Below, one piece after another: positions 10,241 through 20,304 of a DNA stretch of 64,000 nucleotides (the stretch's first letter is position 1; each line of letters begins with the position of its first letter). Below the pieces are notes generated by a model, which was not told the origin of the DNA, made no database searches, and saw nothing but the letters and a program-made list of their open reading frames with translations. The DNA comes from Bettongia penicillata ogilbyi (Eukaryota > Chordata > Mammalia > Diprotodontia > Potoroidae). A program made the position numbers and the translations under genes. Where the stretch lies: assembly GCA_023548195.1 (NCBI GenBank), contig JAJHZJ010000221.1, forward strand, positions 3,621,999-3,685,998, read 5' to 3'.

Positions 10241-10450
10241 TCTAGCTCAGTGGTGTCAAACTCATGTAGAAACAGATGTCTGCTGGCTACATACTGAATT
10301 TAAAAAATCACAAATTAATGTTATCTAATTAATGTTATTTATGTTGTATCTTATGTTTATTTATTTGCTTAAATATTTACCAAATACATTTTAATCTTTT
10401 GGTTTTGGTTGCCCTCAAGAGTTTTGCCAGTGATACCTCTGATCTAGCTC
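10241..10450 (+). mobile_element. hAT-type miniature transposon with 8-bp target-site duplication
   Basis: The element at 10249-10442 (about 194 bp) is flanked by exact 8-bp duplications tctagctc (10241-10248 and 10443-10450). Its ends are imperfect inverted repeats (cagtggtgtcaaac against the complement of ccagtgatacctctga). Eight-base duplications and CAG-type ends are typical of hAT elements. It has no coding capacity, so it moved with a transposase supplied elsewhere. Related fragments lie at 2177 and 54435. Confidence 0.8.
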
Positions 10451-10723
10451 AACCATCTAGGCTCAGAGCTTTATTTATTATTGCAGGTAAAGGGCATGGC
10501 AGATCTGAACCCATCCCAGTATGGCCCAGTTGGAGTGGGCAGTGCAGCAGTGACCATAAGGCATCAGAGCTGTGCTGAGTCAGACCAATAGCCAGTGGAC
10601 TGGAAGTCATCCACATGTGTCAGCTCTGCCTGAGGGATGGGAATAATGCTGCCATCAGACTCTCAGGCTTGTTTTTCCCAAGTCATCTGTTCTCTTTCCT
10701 ACCCACCACATTCACATGGGTAG

Positions 10724-10882
10724 AGAATTTGCAGCCTGGATGCCACATGTGGACTTTAGGTCCTCAAGTGCAGCCCTTTGACTGAATCCAAACTTCAGAG
10801 AACAAATACAGTTTCGATTCAAAAGGCAGCACTTGAGGACCTAGAAGGCCACATGTGGCCTTGAGGTCCTGGAAGTACCCAT
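10724..10882. mobile_element. Palindromic miniature DNA transposon
   Basis: Two arms of about 70 bp are inverted copies: ccacatgtgg followed by taggtcctcaagtgcagc on the left, and gcacttgaggacctagaagg followed by ccacatgtgg on the right. The centre carries ctgaatccaaacttcagaga. This foldback shape fits a non-autonomous hAT family I know from mammalian genomes; the family name is uncertain. Confidence 0.7.
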
Positions 10883-11164
10883 ATATAAGTCCTCACTGGT
10901 TGACCTTAGCTTGGCTACAGTAACGTCAGGATGGCTGAGAGAATCTTTGTTTCCCAAAACAAGGAGTTAAGAGTCCTCAATGCTAGTTCTGCTCCCCATT
11001 AGTTTCCTACCCCAGTATTTCTACTAGAATGATAGCAGGGGTGGAAACCAGAGTAAATTGTTTAGATAGATGTCTCTTCTGTCTATCAGAGGTCCTGAGA
11101 GCCAGTGAAAACAATCAATCCCTACCAAAATGTTGTGGATTGTCAAACTGAGAAAATGGTAGAA

Positions 11165-11290
11165 AAAAACAGATAAATTTCTAGTCAAAGGACCTGGATA
11201 CAAACCCTGACTTTGTGACTTACTTCTTCTAGGGCCTTGGAAAATTCATTCTACCTCTCTAGAACTTATTTCCCACCAAATAGTTGGGTG
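11165..11290 (+). repeat. MIR relic
   Basis: Order of phrases: gtcaaaggacctggatac, ccctgactttgtgactta, cttggaaaattcattc and ctctctagaactta. This is the tRNA-head-to-core layout of MIR. Confidence 0.6.
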
Positions 11291-11392
11291 CAACAGTAGA
11301 GAGAGTGTTAGAATTGGAGTGAGAAAGATGACCTGAGTTCAAATCCTGCCTACTTGTATGATTAATAGCCCAGTTAATTATTTTTTTCTTTA
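11291..11392 (+). repeat. tRNA-derived SINE fragment
   Basis: acagtagagagagtgttaga then gacctgagttcaaatcctgc, the head of the marsupial SINE; the copy is truncated after about 100 bp. Confidence 0.6.
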
Positions 11393-11532
11393 AAGCTTTC
11401 TCTTAGGACTAAAACCTAAATTTATTTCTCCTTTCTCTGAAATTCTGTTGTGCTTAAAAATATTATAATATAAACATAAATTAGCCCTTTATGATATACT
11501 TAGAATATTTTTATCTTGTGTTTTTTTCACAC

Positions 11533-11535
11533 TGT

Positions 11536-11568
<33 letters not shown>
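11533..11568. repeat. (TG)n microsatellite
   Basis: About 17 TG units with a single TA interruption near the start. Confidence 0.9.
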
Positions 11569-11572
<4 letters not shown>

Positions 11573-11587
11573 AATGTATGCCTTGTC

Positions 11588-11832
11588 TCAGAGGCAGCTA
11601 GGTAGCACAGTGGATAGAGCAAAGGGCATAGAGTCAGGAAGACCTGAGTTCAAATACAGCCTCAAGCATTTCCTGGCTGTTTGACCCTAGATGAGTCACT
11701 TAACCTCTATTTTCCTTAGTTCTCTCAACTGTAAAATGGAGATAATCTACCTCACAGAGTTGTTGTGAAGAACAAATTTGAGAAGTGCTTAGTATTGCGC
11801 CTGGTATGTATAGTAGGAGCTATATAAAAGCT
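11588..11832 (+). repeat. tRNA-derived SINE with MIR/CORE-type tail
   Basis: Starts gaggcagctaggtagcacag, then gacctgagttcaaatacagc, gtcacttaacctctattttc, the tail block gttgttgtgaagaacaaat, and an ending of the 'agtaggagctatataaa' type. Confidence 0.85.
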
Positions 11833-11985
11833 TGTTTTCTTCCACTGCTTTCCTGTGTCTCCTCAACTTGACTAGAAGTTCCTTGAAATCAAGTATCTCC
11901 TTCCTCTTTTGTCTTTCCACAGAACTCACACAAATGGTGACCGTAAGTGGACATTTCATAAATACTTGTTAGTAAATGGATTTGC
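11833..11985 (+). repeat. L2 3' end relic
   Basis: Reads gactagaagttccttgaaat, then a drug-label-like run to ggacatttcataaatacttg, matching the L2 3' end order (ctagactgtgagctccttgag ... aataaatgtttgttgaat). Confidence 0.55.
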
Positions 11986-12044
11986 CACTTTGCAAGGCAG
12001 TCACTTTGTGACATTAGCTAGAATAGTAGTGAGATATTTAGTTC

Positions 12045-12172
12045 AATTTAACTCATTAAACGTTGATTAAGCACATATTGTATACAAAGCCCCATGTTCA
12101 GCACTGAGGTTGCCAAGTAGACATGATACTAACCCTTTGGATCTAATTGCCCCATTGAGGTTACTGTTGGCA
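12045..12172 (+). repeat. Ancient mammal-wide repeat fragment
   Basis: Contains cgttgattaagcacatattg, then ccatgttcagcactgaggtt, the opening phrases of the same ancient family seen at 21985 and 57690. Confidence 0.45.
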
Positions 12173-13754
12173 TTGATGATTCAGTGGCAATGAGCAGAGT
12201 ATCCAAGGAAAGGAAGGGAGCTTTAAGGTGACACAGCTTTAGAGAATTCTTCTGTCCCTTCTCTTATTCTCTCCATCTCTACAGCCAGATGGACTACTGT
12301 ATTCTTGAACAGGGGGATTATACAGAGCGATCTTTGATGACAGCTCTGGTTTTTCCAGTCCTCTCTCCAGAAATCTGAATGTTATTGACCAAAAGGAAAA
12401 TTAGATTGGAGATTGTACAACTTAGACGAAATATTCCCATTAGTGGTTAAAAAAAAGAGGGAGGGGGAGGGGAGTAATTTAAAGTCTGTACTGACAGTGG
12501 GTCAGGAGCATCATATTTATCATGCAGGACAGACCATGCTGCCATGCACCCTTTTCTTCCTATGGTTTTTTAATGAACATCTTCATTTGCCAGGATATGA
12601 CTGTTAAGGTCCCCTGTGTGTAATTGGGACATTATATTTAGATGGAAAGAAATTTCTTTGAATAAAAAGAGAATTTAAGATTATGCCTTTTCCTAATTCA
12701 TCACATCCCCACATTTTTACCTTTGCCTGGAGCGTGTCTCTCTCCCAACCTCTATTGTGACCTCCGGTCCTTGTCAGACAACAAGTATTCAACTCAGGAA
12801 GCCAGTGAGGTAATCAGAGTCAAGCTGGGATTCATAGTTAGAAACAGCTCTTCAATCAGTGTACCATCCTTTCTTTTCTTTCTTTCCTTAAAAAAATAAA
12901 ACCCGGAGGATTTGAATAAACCTTGGGTTGACTGGCAAAAGAGACCATCCATTTGTGTTTCTTTCCAGGAGTAAATGGATGGGAAATACACAAGACTATT
13001 TTTCACTAAAATGTTCACATAAAATGAAGATTAAGACCTTTGGTAATTTTGGTGGCTTGTCCTGTGTAAACGGAGGCACATTTAGGAAACATTTGGAGGG
13101 TTTTTCTGCAATAAATATCACAAGGACATCTTAGGAAAGGACACCAGAATCATTTTATCTCAAAGGTCACATCTTTTCCGACTTTACTTGTAGATATTCC
13201 CAGCTGACTTTTCTGGCTTGGAATGATTTTGTTCTAATTTCAGTTTGTAAATGTGTTTCCTTCTTTTGACTTCATTTTTTTCTCTTTGATGATAAACTTG
13301 GCTCTCATGAAAAGTTTGGCAGCTATGAAACCATCCAGCAGCTCCTCATCCTCTCTGTTTGAAGGGGCTATATTTTTACCACTTAACTAAAGCCACGAGG
13401 CATGCAAATCATTATAAGAAAATGCCCAGAGATGGAGGAATTGTCCCAAGATTACTCAGTTTTTTCAACTTCATACTGAAGGCATCAACTACAGTCAGCT
13501 CTCAATTATTCACAGTAATGAAAAACAGAGCTAACCTGAATTACATAGCTCCATGGATAATCTAAACATGTTTTATCAGCTAAAAGAAATCTTTTAATGG
13601 GGGCATTATCAGAAAAAAGCAAAATAGTTGAGTCTCACAATACCTGCTTTCTTCTAATGATCTCCTGATTGAAGTATTTACACTGAGATGATCAGGGGGC
13701 ATCACAAGGCATTAAGCATGGAGGATGATGAGGGTTTTGCATACATAGAGTATA
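12173..13754. other. Long repeat-poor block
   Basis: I recognise no transposon in this 1.5-kb stretch. It has short A/T-rich motifs (for example gtgtgtaattgggacattat and ggttttttaatgaacatctt) but no convincing exon: open frames such as 12928-13134 lack splice context. Among all intervals it is one of the least repeat-disturbed, so it is a reasonable place to look for a conserved non-coding element. Confidence 0.4.
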
Positions 13755-14160
13755 AAGCACCAATTCTTCATCTTAGTTTTCAATGTCTCCTCATCCCACC
13801 AGTTTGGCTCCAGCTAGTCTATCTCTCATTAATCTCCGGTAAAGACCCTCCACACCAGTCAGATGCTATATTCATCTCAAGTCTTTGCTCATGCTATTTG
13901 CTCTCCTATTTACACCCATTCCCCCTGAAAGTTCCTCCTTCCCCACATCTGCCTACTATCCAAATTCCGTGCATGCTTCAAAATCCAGGTCCTACCACTT
14001 CTATGCAGGCATTTCCTTACTGCTCTAGCTCACAGGGACCTTTACTTTCTCTGAACTCCATTAGCCTGGGAGCTCTCTGAGAGCAGGGACTGTCTTCTGC
14101 CTTTCGTGGTATCTTCAACACTTAACCAGTACCTCACATATAGCACCTTAATACCGTTTC
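13755..14160 (+). repeat. L2 relic
   Basis: Phrases in L2 order: ctttgctcatgctatttgct, cccattccccctgaaagttc, aatccaggtcctaccact, then tgggagctctctgagagcag ggactgtcttc near the end. Confidence 0.7.
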
Positions 14161-14990
14161 CCATTTGGGGGTCACTAATGACTTATTCAGATAGGTCAGG
14201 AAGGAGTAGCTTCAATCGTACTCATCCCATTTTTTCTTCTTTTAATTTGGTGTTGATTTTGATTTGTGTTCAAGTAAATCAATGATCTCACTATATACTT
14301 ACAGCTGATTTGGAAATTACTCCCACATTGATAACTAGCGGTCTCAAGTCCGTTGTAATACAAGTAATTTGTCATTTTTTAATTTCATGACATCCAATGC
14401 CTCTCAACAGTCTTCTTTTGTTATGCTAATTACCACAAGACATCTGTATAATTCAAATGCCTTATAATCTTTCATTTGTTACCCTTGAATTATGTTATCC
14501 AATATATTTTTCATGATCTTCCCTATCCCCATCTTTGCAATGGAGTCACTGAATTTTAAACTCTATATTGATATAATCTATAGGCATTTATTAAGTAATG
14601 GTACCATCAGCAAAATTTATTTGCCACCATCCCATTCCCCATCCTCTTCAACAGATACCAGCCTATAATCTGCAACTATCTTCACAATGGTTGTTTCACA
14701 AGTGAATGTGATCAGTAGAGGAGGCAGAGCAGCACACATAGCATCTGGGGTGATAAATCCAGAATCAGAAAGAGCTGACACATTAACTGTGTAACTATGA
14801 ACAAGTCACTTAACATCTCTGAATTTCAGATAACTCTCTAATGCTAAAAGTTATACTTTAAAACCTATATGTTATCAGCTTTGTAATTTAACAAGGAAAT
14901 GTTCTTTAGTTTTTTTAGGTAGCTAATTAAGCTAACACCTTCATTTGCCTCTCCAATAAGAAAGAGCACCTCCCAGCTTTCGCTTATAGA
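14161..14990. other. Mostly unrecognised; short SINE scrap
   Basis: Only the piece at 14757-14850 is identifiable, as a SINE/MIR scrap (tgtgtaactatgaacaagtc, acttaacatctctgaatttc). The rest shows nothing supportable. Confidence 0.4.
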
Positions 14991-15222
14991 GGCAGCTAGT
15001 TCCTCAGTAAATAGAGTGCAGGGCTTGGACTCAGGAAAACTCGTCTTCCTTAGTTCAAATACAGCCTCTGACGCTTACTAGCTATGTGACCCTGTGCCTT
15101 GGTTTCCTCATCTGGAGAAGAAAATGGCAAACTACTCCAGTATATTTGCCAAAAAATAAAACAAACCCAAATGTGGTCACAATGAGCCAGACACAACTGA
15201 AAGGAATGAACAACAGTTGATA
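14991..15222 (+). repeat. Marsupial tRNA-derived SINE
   Basis: Starts ggcagctagttcctcagtaa, continues agttcaaatacagcctctga and gaagaaaatggcaaactact, and ends at ccagacacaactgaaagga. Near full length but diverged. Confidence 0.85.
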
Positions 15223-15266
15223 AAGCTTCACTTATAAGAAGAATGTTAATATTATATATTTTATAT

Positions 15267-15280
15267 ATAATTACATATTA

Positions 15281-15320
<40 letters not shown>

Positions 15321-15335
15321 CATATTACTGATATA
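15267..15335. repeat. (TA)n microsatellite between 22-bp direct repeats
   Basis: A TA run (about 15283-15316) is flanked by two copies of a block containing ataattacatattactg at 15267-15288 and 15314-15335. The outer copies suggest local duplication or slippage. Confidence 0.8.
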
Positions 15336-15564
15336 ACTCACTTCCTTTAACAGCAGGAGCACTTACTGGTCACTTGGGCAAGAATCTCCCATTTAAAGCA
15401 TGGACCGCTTTATAGACTTTTATAGAGGACCAAAAAGATTGTATGAATCTTACCACCCTCTGCCCCCTTTTCTCCTTAGGTTCATCATGAGCCCTAGAAA
15501 GCCAATGATCAGTTACTCCACATAGTGATACTTTTTGTTGATTTGGATGATGATAAACATAACC

Positions 15565-15815
15565 TCTGAAGCAAGATGGTGCTAGACTTGGAGTCAGAAA
15601 TGGCCAAAGGCCATTAGTAAGTAGGCACTTACTAACTGTGTGATGTTAGGCAAGTCACTTACTCTCTCCAGCTAGGCTTCAGTTTTCTTGCCTGTGAAAT
15701 GGGGATATTAAGAGGGCCTGCCTCATAGAACTGTTATTGGAATTAAATGAGATAACTTATATTAAGCACAACTTAAAACACTATACAAATGCTAAGTATT
15801 GTGGTTATTACCTAC
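15565..15815 (+). repeat. tRNA-derived SINE with MIR/CORE-type tail
   Basis: Contains gcaagatggtgctagacttg, taactgtgtgatgttaggca, tcagttttcttgcctgtgaa, gttattggaattaaatgaga and ctatacaaatgctaagtatt in order. Confidence 0.7.
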
Positions 15816-16022
15816 ATCCATCTTTCTCTTTGACTCTGGACCCATCCTTCCATTTAGCTTCAACTTCCTTAACTCTTTTGATTGCATTCGTAGAGAGAAT
15901 GCCAATACTGACATGATGCTATTGCTACAGCAGCAGACCCTGGTTGTTGACTAAGTATCTCACATTTTGAGTGCCAGCAATTAAGATGATCTTTATGGAT
16001 GGTCTAAAAAGTATGTGGCTCT

Positions 16023-16425
16023 TTTAAAAAAAATTATTTATTTTTAGCATCTTTTACATTTTTGAGTTTCAGATTCTCTCCCTCTCTGTCCCACCCACTG
16101 AGAAAGTGAGAAAATATGGTGTCAGTTATCCATGTGAAATCATACAAAACATTTCCATATTAGCAGTATTTCAAAAGAAAGAAAGAAAAATTAAAAAGCA
16201 AGAAAATCCTACTTCAGTCTGCACTCATAGAGTTTATCAGTTCTGTCTCTGGAGGTGGATAGCATTTGTTCATCATGAGTCCTTTGGAATTGTCTTGGAT
16301 CAATGTATTGATCAGAGTAGCCAGTCTTTCATAATTGATCATCACTAGAACACTGCTGTTACTGTACACAATGATTCCCTGGTTCTTCTCACTTCACTTT
16401 GCATCAGTTGCTTTAGTTCTTGCAG
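16023..16425 (-). repeat. L1 3' end fragment
   Basis: Ordered blocks shared with 2505-3200 and 37722-38250: ccatgtgaaatcatacaaaa, ggatagcatttgttcatcat, agtcctttggaattgtcttg and ctgttactgtacacaatgat. It is 5'-truncated, as is common for L1. Confidence 0.75.
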
Positions 16426-16680
16426 GAAAACTGTGTGGTTCTCCATACCATCTACCTATGCTCCCCTCTGCTGCCATCACCTCAGAAGATAAAAGGGGCT
16501 TGACATTCTCTTTGTGATGAGTTTCTCTTGGCTTTCCTCTTACCTGTTTGATGACTCCCCAGGCTCTCTTGGGATCTTTATCTGTGTGATATCCACTAAC
16601 TAAAAAGATGTATTCCAGGACTCTTCCTTGGGCTTTCTTTATGATCTCATACTTAGTGAACTCATCAGATCCCATGAGTT
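16426..16680 (-). repeat. Ancient mammal-wide repeat, internal segment
   Basis: On the minus strand it reads catgggatctgatgagttca, ctaagtatgagatcataaag, gataaagatcccaagagagc and atcaaacaggtaagaggaaa. I know this order from the middle of the ancient family whose other parts occur at 46440 and 57690. A 93-codon open frame across it is incidental. Confidence 0.55.
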
Positions 16681-16935
16681 AAGGCAACAAGGTGGTACAG
16701 TGGAAAGAGTGCATGATCTAGAGTCAGGAAGACCTGAGTTCAAATTTGGCCTCAGATACTTATTAGCTATGTGACCCCTGGACTTAACCACTGCCTGCCT
16801 CAGTTTTTCCATCTGTAAAATAGGGATAATTATTGAACTTACCTCTTGGGTTTGCTTGAGGATCAAATGAGATAATATTTGTAAAACACTTTGAAAATCT
16901 TAAATTGCTATATACATGCTAGCTAATAATAGCAT
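16681..16935 (+). repeat. tRNA-derived SINE with MIR/CORE-type tail
   Basis: Full order visible: aaggtggtacagtggaaaga, gacctgagttcaaatttggc, cagatacttattagctatgt, catctgtaaaatagggataa, gaggatcaaatgagataata, then an AT-rich end. Confidence 0.9.
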
Positions 16936-17080
16936 TATTATATTTATATAATACATATAATTCATATATTTAATTATTATATATTTATGTAATTATATAT
17001 TATTTTTATATAACATAAATTTGAATAATTACATATTATTTAAATATGTAATTTATATATATATTTAATTTATATAATCC
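16915..17080. repeat. AT-rich low-complexity tract
   Basis: Repeated tatataatt/atatttat motifs following the SINE tail, probably expanded from its A/T-rich end. Confidence 0.8.
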
Positions 17081-17084
17081 CAGA

Positions 17085-18245
17085 TCTATTTTTCCAGCCC
17101 TAAAGTCTTCCTCCTAAGTTTCATTCTTGCATCACCAGCTTCCTTTTAGACATCTCAAACTGAATGTTTTCCAGGCATCCTAAATTCAACATGTACAAAA
17201 GAGAGCTCATCACCTTTCTCCACAAATCCCCCTCTTCTATTACAGTCTTCTCTTGAATGTACCATCATCCTTCTAGTCACCCAAGTTTGCAACCTCATTG
17301 TCATTCCTGATGACATCTCTCATTGTCATCCCATGTAGCCAATGAGATTCCCAGTCTTGTCATTTCTTTTTCCATAACATCTCCTGTATGAATCTCCTTC
17401 TCTACTCACACAGGCACCACTCTGCTTAAAGCTCTCATTACCTCTCACCTGAACCATTGCAACAGCCTTATAACTGGTTTCCCTGACTCAAGTGTCTCTT
17501 CACTCCAACATAATCCATCCTCCACCCAGATAGAAAAGTGATTTTCCTATGATATATAGGAAAAGTTCTCTATTACTTCATTCATCTCTGAGTCTCAGGT
17601 AAATATCTAACACTAAAAATTAAACATAGGACATCCTACCTCTAGAACCCAATATAAATTCCTTTAATTGGCATTTAAAGTTCTTCATAACCCAGCCCCT
17701 TCCTGTCCTTCTGATCTCCTTACACATTACTCTTCTCCACACATTCTAGGTCCATCCACAATGGCCTATTTGCTACTCCTCATACATAATGCCACATCTC
17801 CCAATTTTTAGACCTTTGTATTGGCTGTTCCCCATGCCTGGAATTCTTCTTTCTGTGTCTATTTTTGTCTCTCTGTATCTGTATTTCTGTCTGTTCTCTA
17901 TCTTTCTCTGTCTCTCTGTTAGCTCTGTCTCTGTTTCTCTCTGCCTCTCTCTCTCTCTCTCTTCCTCCCCCCCGACTTTTTCTCTTAGAATTCCCAGTTT
18001 CCTTTAAGATTCAGCTTAAGCACCCACCAAGAGGCCTTACTCAGTGTCCCAAACTGTTAACACCTCCCCACTCACACTAACTTTCCCTGTACTCCGCATG
18101 TATCTGATATTTGCATATCTATGTACAAGCTATCTCCTCCATTAGAATATAAGCTCCTCTAGGGTAGGGGCTGCTTCTGCTTTTTCTTTATGCCCCCCAA
18201 ACTTAGCATAGTTCCTTACACATTAAGTAAAAACTTAATTGATTA
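17085..18245 (+). repeat. L2 LINE relic, about 1.2 kb
   Basis: Clear L2 3' portion in the sense direction: cacaggcaccactctgctta, ctcacctgaaccattgcaac agcc, ttaaagttcttcataaccca gccccttcc, cccatgcctggaattcttct, and ttagaatataagctcctcta ggg near the end. It is interrupted by a CT-rich expansion (about 17845-17970). No open reverse transcriptase frame remains. Confidence 0.85.
17845..17970. repeat. CT-rich low-complexity tract inside L2
   Basis: Repeated tctctgtctc/tctctctctc units; interrupts the L2 between the tgcctggaattctt and ttcccagtttcctttaagat blocks. Confidence 0.8.
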
Positions 18246-18589
18246 TTGTATTTTTCTTTGTGTCATGGCTTGCCACAGCCAAGGAACTCACTTGGCCGGT
18301 TTACTGGTAATAAATCCCTCTGAACTGAGCATCTCTCATCCTGATCAAATGGGGTTGCTGTGTGGTTCAAAGGAAGTGTAATGTATTAAATGTCTTGCAA
18401 ATTTTATAGTGCTCTGTAAATTACAATAATAATTGTAGTAGCAGTAGTTGTGATAGTGAGGTGGTAATGTTTGGCTGATCCTTGGAAAGCAGGCATAGTC
18501 TATTCCTAGGACCATACTCAAAGCCTGGTAGAATCTTCTAGAGTCTGTCCAACCTTGGGAATAACTTTTAGGAATCCAGGGTTGATGTC

Positions 18590-18760
18590 ACATCATAATG
18601 AGTCATCAGAATGAAACCCTACCTCAGATCCTTACTAGCTGTGTGACCCAGGGCAAGTTAGTTAATCTCTCTGGGCCTCGGTTTTCAAAAGAGGTAAAGG
18701 GTGACAGAGTTTAGTCCTCTAGAGTCCTTTCTAGTTCTAAATCTATGATCCCAGGATCTT
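18590..18760 (+). repeat. MIR relic
   Basis: Carries cagatccttactagctgtgt, gacccagggcaagttagtta atctctctgg and a final ctagttctaaatctatgatc, the order of MIR/CORE SINEs. Confidence 0.7.
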
Positions 18761-18837
18761 CCCTCTGGAGAATATGTGCAAGCTAGAACAATTCTAGTAA
18801 TTGTAATTGCTGGGGGAGATTACTTAATGTTTGTTAA

Positions 18838-19145
18838 ATGTGTGTGTTCATCCTTTGTTGCCCAAGAAGACCATGCCATCAGAGAAATAATGACATGACT
18901 TCCATTTGACTTTGTTTTGAGTGAGGGAGGGCTGTGCAGGTCACCGGCCTCACTTCTCCTCCAGAGCCATCTGAATTCAGTGACCAGATATTGATCAGGG
19001 TAACTGAAGATGACCTACGATGAGGCAATTGGGGTTAAGTGACTTGCCCAAGGTCACACAGCTAGTGAGTGTCAAGTGTCTGAGGTGAGATTTGAACTCA
19101 GGTCCTCCTGACTGCTGCGATCCACCACACTACCTAGCTGCCCCT
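18838..19145 (+). repeat. Composite marsupial SINE
   Basis: The first 180 bp (tgttcatcctttgttgccca, agaccatgccatcagagaaa, gactttgttttgagtgaggg, ccagagccatctgaattcag) form a family that recurs at 28720, 28960 and 53812. It is fused to a reversed tRNA-SINE end (19020-19145: gacttgcccaaggtcacaca, ctacctagctgcccc). Confidence 0.7.
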
Positions 19146-19159
19146 GTTAAATGATAGAG

Positions 19160-19325
19160 ACTGGGTGGTTTCATGGTCATTCAGGACTGGTAGTCAGGAG
19201 CCCTGGAATCCATCCCCAGTTCAGTCAATAACTAGCAGTGTGACCTTTGGTCATTTCTTTATCTGTAAAAGGAGGTCAGAAATGATGTCTGTTTACCCTT
19301 CCAGAACTCAAATTCTGTATCAATG
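19160..19325 (+). repeat. MIR relic
   Basis: Phrases tggtagtcaggagccctgga, tagcagtgtgacctttggtc and ttctttatctgtaaaaggag are in MIR order. Confidence 0.65.
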
Positions 19326-20075
19326 AATGACTAAGAATCAAAGGGCCTCAATGATCCATAGATGCAATCATTATGCCAGAAACTACTGGAGCATGCCTGT
19401 GGGATGTTTGTGGAGGTCCTAGGTCCCTCTCATCCTGGCTTACTTTCTTTGGAGGGTTCATCCCGAGACCCCCCCTGAAAGTTCTGAGCCTGAAGGCAGA
19501 CAGGTGCCCTGGGACAATTTTTACACTTCTATATGGGGCCTACTGGGGAAAATGTGAAAATTTAGTGCCCTCTCAGGCCTGTGGCTGTTAAATCTCCTTT
19601 CACATTTTGGGTACAAGTAAGGACTTGCCAAGAACAGGAAGAATCTTTAGGGTTTTCTCCTAGGGATTAGTACAATTAGCCACCCTATAAAATCTTTGTT
19701 TTATGAACTTCAAGTTGGGAATAGATTGCATCTCTGTTCCCCTGACCTCCAGGGATGGGGATTGCTGAGTGGATGCATGTTTATATAACATCTGGACCGA
19801 AGAGTCCTTGAATGATTATCAGGCCTGCTGTTATCTTTCGGTCATATTCTAAATGGTGGGGGGGAAGGAGCAAGAAGCGACCTTTAAATCGAGTTTTAAG
19901 ACTGATCCCACAAATTATCCAATGTGTTTTATAGGGAGAACACACAAATATACAGCCTCTGATTTACAATACAGGTCCCTTCTTAGATAGGAAACCATTA
20001 TTCATTTTTATGAGTACTGCTTCCAGAGTTCAAATGTTGTTGGTTTATACAGTTTTCCTTTCCTCTAGCATTTCT
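19326..20075. other. No recognisable feature before the exon
   Basis: About 750 bp without a known repeat. An open frame at 19373-19591 has no acceptor/donor support. Proximity to the EGFLAM exon may have kept insertions out. Confidence 0.4.
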
Positions 20076-20128
20076 GAAGTACTCTTTCCTCCTCTTCTCT
20101 CTCTATTTTTTCAAATGATAAAGGCCAG
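20076..20128 (+). promoter_or_regulatory. Splice acceptor region with two candidate AGs
   Basis: A pyrimidine-rich tract (tctttcctcctcttctctct and following T run) precedes two AG dinucleotides five bases apart, ending at 20123 and 20128. Either could serve as 3' splice site; they differ in reading phase, so only one can match the upstream exon. Confidence 0.7.
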
Positions 20129-20290
20129 ATTTTGACACCAATTGGACTCTCATCAAAGAACAAGTCCAGATGGACTCCATGGTTCTTAAGGGACTTGTTG
20201 CAGATACTCAGTACCAGTTTGCTGTGAAGGCTGTGAATGCTTTTGGAGCCAGCTCCCGCAGCCAGCCCAGTGACACCATACGAACCTTCA
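20124..20290 (+). CDS. EGFLAM: EGFLAM (pikachurin) internal exon, C-terminal half of an FN3 domain
   Basis: The exon reads [12 protein letters not shown], then [25 protein letters not shown] and [10 protein letters not shown]. This is the second half of a fibronectin type III fold, with the conserved L, Y and A/N-G positions. I recognise the pattern PDFD...W...QMDSMV.KGL..DT.YQFAV.A.N..G.S.RS.PSD.IRT as the second FN3 domain of pikachurin, from memory and not from a search. Pikachurin is a secreted matrix protein that binds dystroglycan at photoreceptor ribbon synapses. Upstream lies a long pyrimidine tract (20085-20111), then AG at 20122-20123; downstream is the strong donor A|GTGAGT at 20291. 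A second AG at 20127-20128 would make a phase 1-1 exon of 162 nt. I prefer 20124 because the Pro-Asp codons before it also fit the family. The exon ends in phase 1, and a stop follows four nucleotides into the intron. It is the only host exon found. Confidence 0.85.
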
Positions 20291-20296
20291 GTGAGT
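20291..20296 (+). promoter_or_regulatory. Splice donor GTGAGT of the EGFLAM exon
   Basis: The consensus-like donor GTGAGT directly follows the last exon base (TTCA|GTGAGT). It is the only plausible donor before the in-frame stop. Confidence 0.8.
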
Positions 20297-20304
20297 AGAA
20301 CAGT

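Larger units (their letters stand above)
1..20123 (+). other. EGFLAM: Inferred EGFLAM intron upstream of the exon (partial)
   Basis: Inference. The only coding exon recognised starts at 20124 on the + strand and is internal, so sequence before it should be intronic as far back as the previous exon. I saw no earlier FN3 or signal-peptide exon in this interval. It is rich in transposons, most of the L1 copies lying antisense to the gene. Confidence 0.6.

Noticed and set aside
16394..16675. 93-codon open frame on the minus strand that looked like a gene fragment (KDPKRAWGVIKQVRGK)
   Set aside because: The DNA follows the internal text of the ancient mammal-wide repeat (gatgagttcactaag, aaagatcccaagagagcc), and the frame runs on into an L1 end. 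It is a chance frame in repeats.
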